42,256 nucleotides of DNA from Oscillospiraceae bacterium (GTDB lineage: Bacteria > Bacillota > Clostridia > Oscillospirales > Acutalibacteraceae), in contig SVPH01000023.1 of assembly GCA_015065965.1 (NCBI GenBank), positions 1-42,256 on the forward strand. The letters are read 5' to 3'. A model generated the notes under the pieces. That model ran no database searches. It saw only the letters and a program-made list of their open reading frames with translations, and was not told where the DNA came from. Position numbers and translations under genes: made by a program. Positions 31,819 through 40,263 of the stretch are shown here, piece after piece; the stretch's first letter is position 1, and every line of letters begins with the position of its first letter.

Positions 31819-32319
31819 ATGAGCGAAGCAGTAATTGCGCTGGGGACAAACCTCGGCAACAGAATTGAAAACATTAATGCGGCTATCAGGGCGATTGCGA
31901 AACTTTCGGGAGTTAAAATTCTGAAGGCTTCGGGTGTTTATGAAACTGAGCCCGTTGACTGCGAGGCGGAAAATAAGTTTTTAAATGCGGCAATACTTAT
32001 TGAAACAAGTGTTTCCCCTGCCGTTCTTTTGGGCGAATGCCTTGGAATTGAGGCGGCTATGGGCAGAATCAGAAACAAGAAAAACGAGCCGAGGATAATA
32101 GATCTTGACCTTATTTTATACGACGGTTTTAAGGCGGAAAGTTATGAACTCACTCTGCCTCATCCCAGAGCGCTTGAAAGAGCGTTTGTTATGGTGCCGT
32201 TGCTTGAACTTTATCCTGCAGGCAGGGCGCCCGGAATGTTTTTCGGTCCCAGACTCAGGGAACTCGGATCAGACGGTGTGAAGAAAACCGAATATGAAAT
32301 AATTATTCCCATTTACTGA
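31819..32319 (+). CDS. folK: 6-hydroxymethyl-dihydropterin pyrophosphokinase
   Basis: FolK activates the pterin with ATP before FolP. The start at 31819 (MSEAVIALGTNLGNR) is one base past the folB stop. The 166 residues carry the signature RIIDLDLILYDG (about 93-104) with the two metal-binding Asp, and LPHPRALERAFVMVPLLEL. The end (about 140-166) is slightly longer than in small HPPKs. No folC or folA is in the window. Confidence 0.95.
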   Translation: MSEAVIALGTNLGNRIENINAAIRAIAKLSGVKILKASGVYETEPVDCEAENKFLNAAILIETSVSPAVLLGECLGIEAAMGRIRNKKNEPRIIDLDLILYDGFKAESYELTLPHPRALERAFVMVPLLELYPAGRAPGMFFGPRLRELGSDGVKKTEYEIIIPIY

Positions 32320-32331
32320 GAGGTGAGCAAT

Positions 32332-32514
32332 ATGGCAGGCTCAAACATCTGCGAAAACTGTGCCTATTATGATTATAACGAAGAGTATGAGTGCTATGAG
32401 TGCCTTGTCAATCTTGATGAGGATGAACTTTACCGTTTTATGCAGGGAGGTTCGTTTGAATGCCCGTATTTCAATCCTTTCGATGAATATAAAGTAGTCA
32501 GAAAGCAAAACTGA
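32332..32514 (+). CDS. Small six-cysteine DUF6472-like protein
   Basis: I start at 32332, six bases after GAGGTG. The 60-residue product has Cys pairs in ICENCAYYDYN (about 7-17) and YECYECLVN (about 22-30), and one in FECPYF. Spaced Cys and acidic stretches (NLDEDELYRFM) suggest a small zinc-binding fold. It resembles a family of clostridial proteins that I recall as DUF6472, whose function is unknown. It sits between folK and the foldase gene with short gaps. Confidence 0.75.
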   Translation: MAGSNICENCAYYDYNEEYECYECLVNLDEDELYRFMQGGSFECPYFNPFDEYKVVRKQN

Positions 32515-32527
32515 GGTGGAAATCTGT

Positions 32528-34168
32528 ATGAGTAAAAAGAAAAATCAAAAAAAATCCGCATCAAAAAAGGCTCCTGCAAAGAAAAACATACCTGTTAAGG
32601 GCATAGTTATAGCGGCTGTGGCAGTGTTGCTTGCAGTTGCGGTTGTTGTTGCGGTTGTACTTATTAAAAAGAATAATGACGGCAATACGGACAATCCGTC
32701 AACACATGAAATTGAAACTTTGCCAAATGAAGGCACACAGTATACTTATGCAAAATACAAAACAACCAAACTGCCCGTTGAATTTGTTGAAATCCTTAAT
32801 CAGGCGGAGATTGACAGTAAGGCTGCGTGCGAAAAATACGGCGTTGCGCTCGAAATTGGCGACAGAAAAATTTCTGTTCCCGAGTTTGTGTTTAACTACT
32901 ATGATATGTATTCTTTGCAGACCCAGTCCGTGCAGTATTCAATTGAGCAAACGGGTCAGAACAGAACGGGTTACGATACGGAAAAACTGCCCGGTGAACA
33001 GAATCCTCCGCAGAAGGATTATACATGGGAAGAGTCGTTTACTCTCGATGCAATTGATTCGCTTAAAATAATCTATTCACTGTTTGATATGGCTGTTGAA
33101 GCAGGCACTGAGATTGATGTTATATCAATTGCAAGTGTTATTGAAGAGTGTGAAGTTGTTGAAGAGAAAAGCCAAAGAGAAGGCATTACTCCAGAAGAAT
33201 CTCTTGCAAATGTATATTGCGAAGGTCTGACTCCTGCAATGTATAAGGCAAGAGCAATAATGGAAACTTATGCTCAGGCATATGAAAATGAAAAGTTTTA
33301 TGAACTCCGGGACGGCTATTCGCAGTCAGAGATTGAAAAAGCATTCAATGAAGATGTTGATGCTTACAAAGTTCTCAGAGCAAGAGTTTATCCCATTGAG
33401 GGTGAATATAACGAAGCAGAAGCAAAAAGTGTTAAAAACGAAAAAGAGTTCCTTGAATATGCACGGAAGAATTACCCTACCGACGGATATGATGCAGAAT
33501 TTACAACCGATTGCGGTTTTATAACCAAAGAAAAACTTTCATCGGTTTACGGTGAAGAAGTTGGCACATGGGCATTTGATTCGTCACGCAAGAAGGGCGA
33601 TATTGCGGTGATTGAAGGAATGTTTTTCAGGTATCTTGTTTATATCGACACTCCGGCATTCCTCAGCACAAGTTGTAATGTTATTACTCTTGAATATGCA
33701 TATGATGACAGCATGGCGGCTGATGACAGAGCCAATCTCTTTAAAGATGCGGAAAAAGCATACACAGACTGGAAAAATAATGACGGCACGGAGAAAGGCT
33801 TCCTTGATTACAGCACAAACAACGGAGGCATGGGGCAGGCAACCGTCAGAACAGGTGAATATTTCTTTGAAATAGACAACTGGATTTTTGCTCCGGAAAG
33901 AAAAGCAGGAGATTCTGCGATAATTGATACTCCTTACGGTTACTGTGCAGTATATTATTCAGGCAAGAATGCGGATGATTTTGACTGGCGCTTAACGGTT
34001 TCGGCTAACAAAGCGTCTGCGGATTTGGATGAGTTTTATAATGACCTCTGGGATTCGGATTATAAGATTGAAAGAAAATCATCAATGCTTGAAAAAGCCT
34101 ATACCGAAGCCGATAAGAGCATAAAAAGGCATTGGGCAAGGCTTGAGGAACAGCAGAAAGACAAGTAA
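32528..34168 (+). CDS. Membrane-anchored PpiC/parvulin-like foldase
   Basis: I start at 32528, after GAGGTGG; the upstream GTG has no site. The 546-residue product has a Lys-rich tail, one membrane helix (about 29-51), then an outer region. A SurA_N-like helical part (about 90-290) is followed by two parvulin-like units: one around DAEFTTDCGFITKEKLSS (about 325-380) and one around STNNGGMGQATVRTGE (about 430-480). Such proteins help secreted proteins to fold in Gram-positive cells, as PrsA does. The parvulin units are divergent, so catalysis is not assured. It is the last gene before the operon's terminator. Confidence 0.78.
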   Translation: MSKKKNQKKSASKKAPAKKNIPVKGIVIAAVAVLLAVAVVVAVVLIKKNNDGNTDNPSTHEIETLPNEGTQYTYAKYKTTKLPVEFVEILNQAEIDSKAACEKYGVALEIGDRKISVPEFVFNYYDMYSLQTQSVQYSIEQTGQNRTGYDTEKLPGEQNPPQKDYTWEESFTLDAIDSLKIIYSLFDMAVEAGTEIDVISIASVIEECEVVEEKSQREGITPEESLANVYCEGLTPAMYKARAIMETYAQAYENEKFYELRDGYSQSEIEKAFNEDVDAYKVLRARVYPIEGEYNEAEAKSVKNEKEFLEYARKNYPTDGYDAEFTTDCGFITKEKLSSVYGEEVGTWAFDSSRKKGDIAVIEGMFFRYLVYIDTPAFLSTSCNVITLEYAYDDSMAADDRANLFKDAEKAYTDWKNNDGTEKGFLDYSTNNGGMGQATVRTGEYFFEIDNWIFAPERKAGDSAIIDTPYGYCAVYYSGKNADDFDWRLTVSANKASADLDEFYNDLWDSDYKIERKSSMLEKAYTEADKSIKRHWARLEEQQKDK

Positions 34169-34178
34169 AAATAAAGTA

Positions 34179-34211
34179 AACGGTTTGCTTTGGCAAGCCG
34201 TTTTTTTTTTT
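34179..34211 (+). terminator. Terminator of the Rnf-like to foldase operon
   Basis: AACGGTTTGC (34179-34188) pairs with GCAAGCCGTT (34193-34202) with one mismatch, followed by ten or more T. It is the first clear terminator on the plus strand after 23,420. Confidence 0.87.
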
Positions 34212-34284
34212 GCCTGCCAATATTCACAAATAATTTAATTTATAAGTAAAAATTCGTAAAAATAGTCTTTTATTTTATAATTAA

Positions 34285-34303
34285 AGGTGTTATAATAATA
34301 CCT
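34285..34303. promoter_or_regulatory. Dyad over the ABC operon promoter
   Basis: AGGTGTTAT-A-ATAATACCT is a 19-bp dyad with one mismatch. It covers TATAAT at 34291-34296, the best -10 before the ABC genes; the -35 (TTTTAT, 17 bases upstream) is weak. It has the shape of an operator, for example of a GntR-type regulator. No regulator gene adjoins. Confidence 0.55.
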
Positions 34304-34358
34304 AATTATGGATTATAATGCGAAACTGTGCATTTAAACCTAAAATCAGGAGGATAAA

Positions 34359-35066
34359 ATGTCTGAAATTATTTCCGTTAAGAATCTCAGCAAGTCTTAC
34401 GGCAGCCAGAAAGTTTTGTCAAATGTTTCCTTTGGCTTTGAGGGCGGTCAGATTATCGGTCTTCTCGGCCCTAACGGCAGCGGTAAAACTTCTTTGATAA
34501 AAATACTTACAGGTCTTATCAATGACTATACGGGCGAGGTGCTTATTGACGGTAACAAACCCGGAAAAATCAGCAAGGCGCTTGTAGCGTTCCTGCCGGA
34601 GAAAACATATCTTGCAAGTTGGATGACTGCGGATGATGCTGTTAACTACATAGCGGATTTTTATGACGATTTTGATAAGGAAAAGGCAATGCATATGCTG
34701 GATGTTTTCCAGTTACCTCATAAGCAGAAGGCAAAAACAATGTCCAAGGGTATGCAGGAAAAATTGCAGTTAATCCTTGTTATGTGCCGCAACGCAAAAC
34801 TTTATATTCTTGATGAGCCTATGGGCGGTGTTGACCCTGCGGCAAGAGATTTTATTCTTGAAACCATACTGAAAAACAGACCCGAGGGTTCAACCATTCT
34901 CATGTCCACTCATCTGATTCAGGATGTTGAGGAAATTTTTGACTCGATTCTTATGATAGGCAGGGGCAAAGTGCTCATGCAGGATACCGTTGATAACATT
35001 ACAAACAGCGGCAAATCCATTAACGATATTTTCAAGGAGGTGTTCAGCGTTGACTGGAGTTTCTAA
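34359..35066 (+). CDS. ABC transporter ATP-binding protein
   Basis: The 235-residue protein has a full ATPase: Walker A LLGPNGSGKTS (about 35-45), signature TMSKGMQEKLQ (about 129), Walker B YILDEPMGGVD (about 149-159), and the switch His in STHLIQDVEE. It resembles BcrA/YtrB-type exporters of peptides or drugs. AGGAGG precedes the start. The permease gene overlaps its 3' end by 17 bases, and its Shine-Dalgarno lies within this gene. Confidence 0.94.
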   Translation: MSEIISVKNLSKSYGSQKVLSNVSFGFEGGQIIGLLGPNGSGKTSLIKILTGLINDYTGEVLIDGNKPGKISKALVAFLPEKTYLASWMTADDAVNYIADFYDDFDKEKAMHMLDVFQLPHKQKAKTMSKGMQEKLQLILVMCRNAKLYILDEPMGGVDPAARDFILETILKNRPEGSTILMSTHLIQDVEEIFDSILMIGRGKVLMQDTVDNITNSGKSINDIFKEVFSVDWSF

Positions 35067-35937
35067 ACCCAAAAGCAAGTTTTTTAAACTTATAAAGAAC
35101 GATTTCCTTGCCAGTGCAAGAGTAATAAGCCTTTTTTATATTGCACTTGCTCTTCTTCTTGTTGTGTTTGCGGGCTGTGTGTTTATCGGCAGAATAGATT
35201 CGCTCAGTGCCGAGTTTGCTGCAAAACTTGCAACTGTTCACAATGCATCAATCGCAATTTCGATAGTTGTATCCTTTCTGCTGATATTTGTAACCTTCTT
35301 TTTCGTTGTTTACGATTTCTTCAAATCGCTTTTCGGTCAGCAGGGTTACCTGAGTTTTACACTGCCTGTTTCGAGCAATCAACTTCTCGGTTCAAAGGTT
35401 ATTGTTTACGGCGGTTGGCTCATTCTCAGTTATATAGTGTTTATGTTTACGGGCGGCTTTTTGCTTAACTACACTGCAGAAAACATTATCGGTCAGGAAA
35501 AAATATCCATGATTGAGAGCCTTATGTCCATGCTTGGCGATTTCCCCTCAACAACGCAACTTATCGCATATGCGGTTTATGTTACGGTTTTGTTTTTTGT
35601 TATGATTCTCAGTTTCGTTTCAATAATTTATTTTGCGATAACTCTTTCTCATGTCAGAATTCTTCAGAAACACTCATTGCTCGCATCAATTCCCATTTTT
35701 ATTGCTGCAGCCATAGCATTTGTTTCAATTTCGTTCAAGATGTCCGATATCGTCAACTTCGTTATGATTTTCAATGACGATTATACGCTCAGTTTCGGTG
35801 TTCTTGAAAAGGGATATTCGGTTACAAGCCAGTATGCAGGCATGCAGATTACGCCTATTTTTGCATTTATTATTCTTGATGTTGCAATGTTTTTCCTTAC
35901 ATCATATATCATGCACAAGAAAGTTAATCTGAAATAA
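35050..35937 (+). CDS. ABC transporter permease
   Basis: I start at a TTG at 35050 (product LTGVSKPKSKFF, read as Met), because AGGAGGTG lies exactly seven bases before it. The 295-residue product has six membrane helices (first about 28-47, others to 290) with a typical FFKSLFGQQGYLSFTLPVS loop near residue 100, a pattern of ABC-2 permeases in Firmicutes. It pairs with the preceding ATPase. Its substrate is unknown; peptide antibiotics or membrane stress are plausible. The stop lies 12 bases before nadD. Confidence 0.88.
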   Translation: MTGVSKPKSKFFKLIKNDFLASARVISLFYIALALLLVVFAGCVFIGRIDSLSAEFAAKLATVHNASIAISIVVSFLLIFVTFFFVVYDFFKSLFGQQGYLSFTLPVSSNQLLGSKVIVYGGWLILSYIVFMFTGGFLLNYTAENIIGQEKISMIESLMSMLGDFPSTTQLIAYAVYVTVLFFVMILSFVSIIYFAITLSHVRILQKHSLLASIPIFIAAAIAFVSISFKMSDIVNFVMIFNDDYTLSFGVLEKGYSVTSQYAGMQITPIFAFIILDVAMFFLTSYIMHKKVNLK

Positions 35938-35949
35938 GGGGCGATTAAA

Positions 35950-37092
35950 ATAAAAATCGGTGTTTTCGGCGGAACATTCAATCCGCCCCATAAAGGTCAT
36001 GTCCGCCTTGCGAATGAATCGGCGGATATACTGAACCTTGATAAGGTGCTGATTGTGCCGTCATGCATTCCGCCCCATAAAATCCCCGGCAAACTTGCAA
36101 GCGGCAATGACCGGCTTGAAATGTGCCGTATTGCTTTTGAAGGCAGCCGTTTTGAGATTTCGTCAATCGAACTCGACAGGGGTAGCAAGAGTTATACGGT
36201 TGAAACGCTGAGGGAACTTAAGAAGATTTATCCCGATGACGAACTTTATTTTATAATCGGTTCTGATATGCTTTCAACTTTTACTCAGTGGTATCGCTGG
36301 GAAGAGATTCTTTCGCTTGCTGTTATTGCCGCCGCATCAAGGGAGAGCGGCTTCAAAGCGGATTTGTCGGCTTTCACTCCGCAGCAAAAAGAGCGGATAA
36401 TACTTCTTGATATTGAGCCGCTTGAGGTAAGTTCAACAGAGATAAGGGGTATAATAGCAAAGAACGGCAAAAATTCAGACCTTATTGACAGCAAAATCCT
36501 TGGTTATATAAAAGAAAACGCTCTGTATGATGACGGACTTAATGAATACAGAGAGATAATTACGGCAAAACTTGATGCATACAGGCTTCATCACAGCGAA
36601 TGTGTCAGCGAATGCGCGGCAACGCTTGCAGAAAACTACGGCGCAGATGTTGAAAAGGCAAGGCTTGCAGGGCTTTTGCATGATGTGATGAAAAATGCAG
36701 ACAGAGCCGAGCATTTCAAAGAACTTGACAAAGCAGGACTTACTCTTTCACGAGTTGAACTGCTTAATCCGAAAGTGTGGCATCAGATTTCAGGCGCGGC
36801 TTTTCTGAAAAACGAAGGCATAGTTACCGATGAAGAAATTCTCGGTGCAGTAAGATGGCACACAACAGGCAGGGCAAATATGACCTTGCTTGAAAAAGTG
36901 GTTTATATCGCTGATTTCATATCTGCGGACAGGGACTACCCCGATGTTGCCGTTGTGCGCAAACTCGCTCAGCAGAGCCTTGAGGAAGCGATACTTTATA
37001 CCTCACAGTATACGATTAAAAAATTGGTTTCGGCGCAGTTGCCGGTTCATCCCGCAACCGTCGAATGCTATAACGATATGGCAATGCTATAA
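35950..37092 (+). CDS. nadD: Fused NadD-YqeK (nicotinate-nucleotide adenylyltransferase and HD hydrolase)
   Basis: Codons from the ATA at 35950 read I-K-I-G-V-F-G-G-T-F-N-P-P-H-K-G-H, the universal NadD start, where the first residue is normally Met. No ATG, GTG or TTG is in frame near it; ATT at 35944 is the only other candidate. AAGGGG is eight bases before the ATA. The first part (to about 195) is NadD with a SSTEIR motif, which makes deamido-NAD. The second (about 200-380) is YqeK, an HD domain (GLLHDVMK, VWHQISGA, RWHTTGR) that in relatives hydrolyses Ap4A. Fusions of this pair occur in Firmicutes. It opens a block with rsfS and leuS. Confidence 0.9.
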   Translation: MKIGVFGGTFNPPHKGHVRLANESADILNLDKVLIVPSCIPPHKIPGKLASGNDRLEMCRIAFEGSRFEISSIELDRGSKSYTVETLRELKKIYPDDELYFIIGSDMLSTFTQWYRWEEILSLAVIAAASRESGFKADLSAFTPQQKERIILLDIEPLEVSSTEIRGIIAKNGKNSDLIDSKILGYIKENALYDDGLNEYREIITAKLDAYRLHHSECVSECAATLAENYGADVEKARLAGLLHDVMKNADRAEHFKELDKAGLTLSRVELLNPKVWHQISGAAFLKNEGIVTDEEILGAVRWHTTGRANMTLLEKVVYIADFISADRDYPDVAVVRKLAQQSLEEAILYTSQYTIKKLVSAQLPVHPATVECYNDMAML

Positions 37093-37115
37093 TGATATTA
37101 GAAAGGACAGTGCTT

Positions 37116-37478
37116 ATGACAGACCCCGCAATGCTCGTTAAAGAAATCGCAAAAGTTCTTGACGAGAAAAAGGCGATGGATATCGTCGCCATAAAAACAG
37201 AAGAGGTAACAATAGTTTCCGATTATTTTGTTATCGCTTCGGGCACTTCAAACACCCATGTTAAGGCGCTTGCAGATGATGTTGAATATGAAATAAAACA
37301 GCGTCTTGATATTGCTCCCGAACACATTGAGGGCAGGGCAACAGGCTGGATTCTTCTTGATTACGGAACAGTTATTGTTCACCTGTTCCAGCATGAGGAC
37401 AGAGAATACTATAACCTTGAACGACTATGGGCGGATGCAAGTGTTATGGATTTGAGTGATATTATCACTCCCGAATAA
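37116..37478 (+). CDS. rsfS: Ribosome silencing factor RsfS
   Basis: RsfS binds ribosomal protein L14 and blocks subunit joining when nutrients are short. I start at 37116, eight bases after GAAAGGA, where the product begins MTDPAMLVK. The 120 residues have the family motifs: SDYFVIASGTSNTHVKAL (about 35-52), and GWILLDYGTVIVHLFQ and REYYNLERLWAD near the end. It follows nadD-yqeK, as in many Firmicutes. Confidence 0.96.
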   Translation: MTDPAMLVKEIAKVLDEKKAMDIVAIKTEEVTIVSDYFVIASGTSNTHVKALADDVEYEIKQRLDIAPEHIEGRATGWILLDYGTVIVHLFQHEDREYYNLERLWADASVMDLSDIITPE

Positions 37479-37518
37479 TATGAATTGGTTGAATTGATTT
37501 GAAAGGAAGTTGAGCAAA

Positions 37519-39930
37519 ATGGCTCAGTATGATTTTAAAAACGTAGAAAAAAAGTGGCAGGATATATGGGATAAGAACAAAACCTTTGAATGCACAGAGG
37601 ATTATTCAAAGCCCAAGTTCTATGCCCTTGTTGAATTCCCTTATCCCAGCGGCGCAGGCATGCACGTTGGCCATATCAAGGCATATTCGGGTCTTGAAGT
37701 TGTATCGCGCAAGAGAAGGCTTGAAGGTTACAACGTTCTTTTCCCCATCGGCTTTGATGCTTTCGGTCTGCCTACCGAAAACTATGCTATCAAAACAAAT
37801 ACACATCCCAGACAGGTTACCGATAACAACATCGAAAAATTCACAAGCCAACTTCGCAGAGTAGGTTTCTCCTTTGACTGGTCAAAGGTGGTTGATACCA
37901 CTCAGGAAGACTACTACAAGTGGACTCAGTGGATTTTCCTTAAGATGTTTGAAAACAATCTTGTTTTCAGAGATAAGACCCTTGTTAACTATTGCCCTCA
38001 CTGTAAAGTTGTTCTTTCAAATGAGGATTCGCAGGGCGGCAAGTGCGATATCTGCCACAGCGATATTGTTCAGAAGTCAAAGGACGTTTGGTATCTCCGC
38101 ATAACCGAATATGCTGATAAACTCCTTGAAGGTCTTAAGGAAGTTGATTATCTTCCCAACATAAAACTCCAGCAGGAAAACTGGATTGGCAAGTCAACAG
38201 GTGCATTCGTTAATTTTGCTGTTAACGGCACTGATGAAAAACTCAAGATTTACACAACAAGACCCGATACTCTCTTCGGCGTAACATTTATGGTTATGGC
38301 GCCTGAACATCCTCTTATTGATAAGTATGCCGATATGATAGGCAACATGGATGAGGTTGAGGCATACAGAGATATGTGCAGCAAGAAGTCTGCTTTTGAG
38401 AGAACACAACTTGTTAAGGATAAAACCGGTGTTAAACTCAGCGGCTTCACTGCAACAAACCCCGTCAACGGCAAGGAAGTTCCTATCTATATTTCCGATT
38501 ATGTTATGATGGGCTACGGTACAGGCGCTATTATGGCTGTTCCTGCTCATGACCAGCGTGACTACGAGTTTGCAAAGAAATTCGGCATTGATATCATTGA
38601 GGTTATCAAGGGCGGCGATATCGGCGTTGAAGCCTACACAGGCGACGGCGAAATGGTTAACTCAGGTTTCCTCAACGGCATGACAAATAAAAAGGATTCC
38701 ATTGAAAAGATGGCGGAACACCTTCAGGCTGAAGGCATCGGCGAAAAGGGTGTTCAGTATAAGATGAACGACTGGGCATTCAACCGTCAGAGATACTGGG
38801 GCGAGCCTATCCCCATTGTTCACTGCCCCCATTGCGGAATTGTTCCCGTACCCTATGAAGAACTTCCCCTCAGGCTGCCTGAGGTTGAAAACTTCGAGCC
38901 CGGCACAGACGGCGAAAGCCCGCTTGCAAAGATTGATTCATATGTTAACTGCACTTGCCCCAAGTGCGGCAAGCCTGCAAAGAGAGAGACCGATACCATG
39001 CCTCAGTGGGCAGGTTCATCATGGTATTTCCTGCGTTACATAGACCCTCACAACACAGAAACTTTTGCAGATAAGGATAAACTTAAATATTGGATGCCCG
39101 TTGACTGGTATAACGGCGGCATGGAGCATGTTACAAGACACCTTATCTATTCAAGATTCTGGTATAAGTTCCTCTATGATCTCGGCGAAGTTCCCGTATC
39201 CGAACCCTATGCAAAGAGAACCGCTCAGGGTCTTATCCTTGGTCCGGACGGCGAAAAGATGTCAAAATCAAAGGGCAATGTTGTTGACCCCAATGAGGTT
39301 GTTGACGAATTCGGCGCAGATGTTCTCAGAGCCTATGTTCTGTTTATGGGCGACTATGAAAAGGCTGCTCCCTGGAGCGAAACCGCTGTTAAGGGCTGCA
39401 AGCGTTTCATAGACAGAGTTTGGGGTATGCTTGATATCGCAACCGACGGCGATGCATATTCAAAGGAACTTGAAAGCAGTTTCCATAAGACAATTAAGAA
39501 GGTTTCAAGTGATATTGAAAACCTTAAGTATAACACAGCAATTGCCGCTCTCATGACTCTCACAAACGAGATTTATGCAAAGGGAGCAATCAACAAGGCA
39601 GAACTTAAAACATTTATCACTCTGCTCAATCCATTCGCTCCTCATATTACTGAAGAGATGTGGGAGAAACTCGGATTTGACGGAATGCTTAATCAGACTT
39701 CATGGCCTGTTTATGATGAGGCAAAGTGCGTTGATAATGAAATTGAAATTGCTGTTCAGATTAACGGTAAGGTCAGAGAAAAACTCGTTATTGCCGCAGA
39801 AGCAAACGCTGACGAAGCAATTGCTGCCGCAAAGAGCCTTGAAAAGATTGCAGAGGCAATCAACGGCATGACAATCGTTAAAGAACTTTATGTTAAAGGC
39901 AGACTTGTAAACATTGTTGTCAAACCCTAA
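37519..39930 (+). CDS. leuS: Leucyl-tRNA synthetase
   Basis: The 803-residue class I synthetase has HVGH in GAGMHVGHIKAYSG (about 45-48), the editing domain with TTRPDTLFGVTFM (about 245-260), and KMSKS in DGEKMSKSKGN (about 578-582). Zinc-site Cys occur in NYCPHCKV and CDICHSD (about 155-185). I start at the ATG at 37519, nine bases after AAAGGAAG; an upstream TTG lies against the site. The 40-base gap after rsfS leaves no room for a T-box, which many Firmicutes have before leuS. It is probably read from the ABC or nadD transcript. Confidence 0.98.
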   Translation: MAQYDFKNVEKKWQDIWDKNKTFECTEDYSKPKFYALVEFPYPSGAGMHVGHIKAYSGLEVVSRKRRLEGYNVLFPIGFDAFGLPTENYAIKTNTHPRQVTDNNIEKFTSQLRRVGFSFDWSKVVDTTQEDYYKWTQWIFLKMFENNLVFRDKTLVNYCPHCKVVLSNEDSQGGKCDICHSDIVQKSKDVWYLRITEYADKLLEGLKEVDYLPNIKLQQENWIGKSTGAFVNFAVNGTDEKLKIYTTRPDTLFGVTFMVMAPEHPLIDKYADMIGNMDEVEAYRDMCSKKSAFERTQLVKDKTGVKLSGFTATNPVNGKEVPIYISDYVMMGYGTGAIMAVPAHDQRDYEFAKKFGIDIIEVIKGGDIGVEAYTGDGEMVNSGFLNGMTNKKDSIEKMAEHLQAEGIGEKGVQYKMNDWAFNRQRYWGEPIPIVHCPHCGIVPVPYEELPLRLPEVENFEPGTDGESPLAKIDSYVNCTCPKCGKPAKRETDTMPQWAGSSWYFLRYIDPHNTETFADKDKLKYWMPVDWYNGGMEHVTRHLIYSRFWYKFLYDLGEVPVSEPYAKRTAQGLILGPDGEKMSKSKGNVVDPNEVVDEFGADVLRAYVLFMGDYEKAAPWSETAVKGCKRFIDRVWGMLDIATDGDAYSKELESSFHKTIKKVSSDIENLKYNTAIAALMTLTNEIYAKGAINKAELKTFITLLNPFAPHITEEMWEKLGFDGMLNQTSWPVYDEAKCVDNEIEIAVQINGKVREKLVIAAEANADEAIAAAKSLEKIAEAINGMTIVKELYVKGRLVNIVVKP

Positions 39931-39957
39931 TGTTTCAAAAAAATTCATTTTTTCTTG

Positions 39958-39987
39958 TTGACAAGCAGGGTAGATATATTGTATAAT
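39958..39987 (+). promoter_or_regulatory. rpsU promoter
   Basis: TTGACA (39958-39963) and TATAAT (39982-39987) are both perfect, with an 18-base spacer. Confidence 0.88.
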
Positions 39988-40041
39988 AAACTTCAAGTTA
40001 TGAAAACAAGTCCCTGTTATAAGACGAGGGGAGGGAATACA

Positions 40042-40218
40042 TTGAGTCAGGTAAAAGTTAAGGAAGGCGAGTCACTCGAAAACGCACTCAGAAGATTTAA
40101 AAGACAGACTTCAAGAGACGGCGTTATCCAGGAGGTTCGCAAGAGAGAGCACTATGAGAAACCTTCTGTTAAGAGAAAGAAGAAGTCAGAGGCTGCTCGT
40201 AAGCGTAAGTTTAAATAA
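40042..40218 (+). CDS. rpsU: Ribosomal protein bS21
   Basis: The 58-residue basic product is bS21: [19 protein letters not shown] at the start, then [20 protein letters not shown] at the end. bS21 helps start selection on the 30S subunit. The start is a TTG at 40042, eight bases after an extended GAGGGGAGGG; no ATG fits. A weak start combined with a perfect promoter may balance its level. Confidence 0.97.
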   Translation: MSQVKVKEGESLENALRRFKRQTSRDGVIQEVRKREHYEKPSVKRKKKSEAARKRKFK

Positions 40219-40235
40219 TTAAATTTACAACAAAC

Positions 40236-40262
40236 AAAGCCACCCTTTTTGGGTGGCTTTTT
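40236..40262. terminator. Bidirectional terminator between rpsU and the NUDIX gene
   Basis: AAAGCCACCC and GGGTGGCTTT form a perfect 10-bp stem with a T5 loop, with T-runs on both strands. It serves rpsU and the converging NUDIX gene, which ends at 40264. Confidence 0.88.
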
Positions 40263-40263
40263 A

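Noticed and set aside
39931..39957. Terminator after leuS (A-run and T-run around TTC)
   Set aside because: The stem has only A-T pairs and would be very weak.
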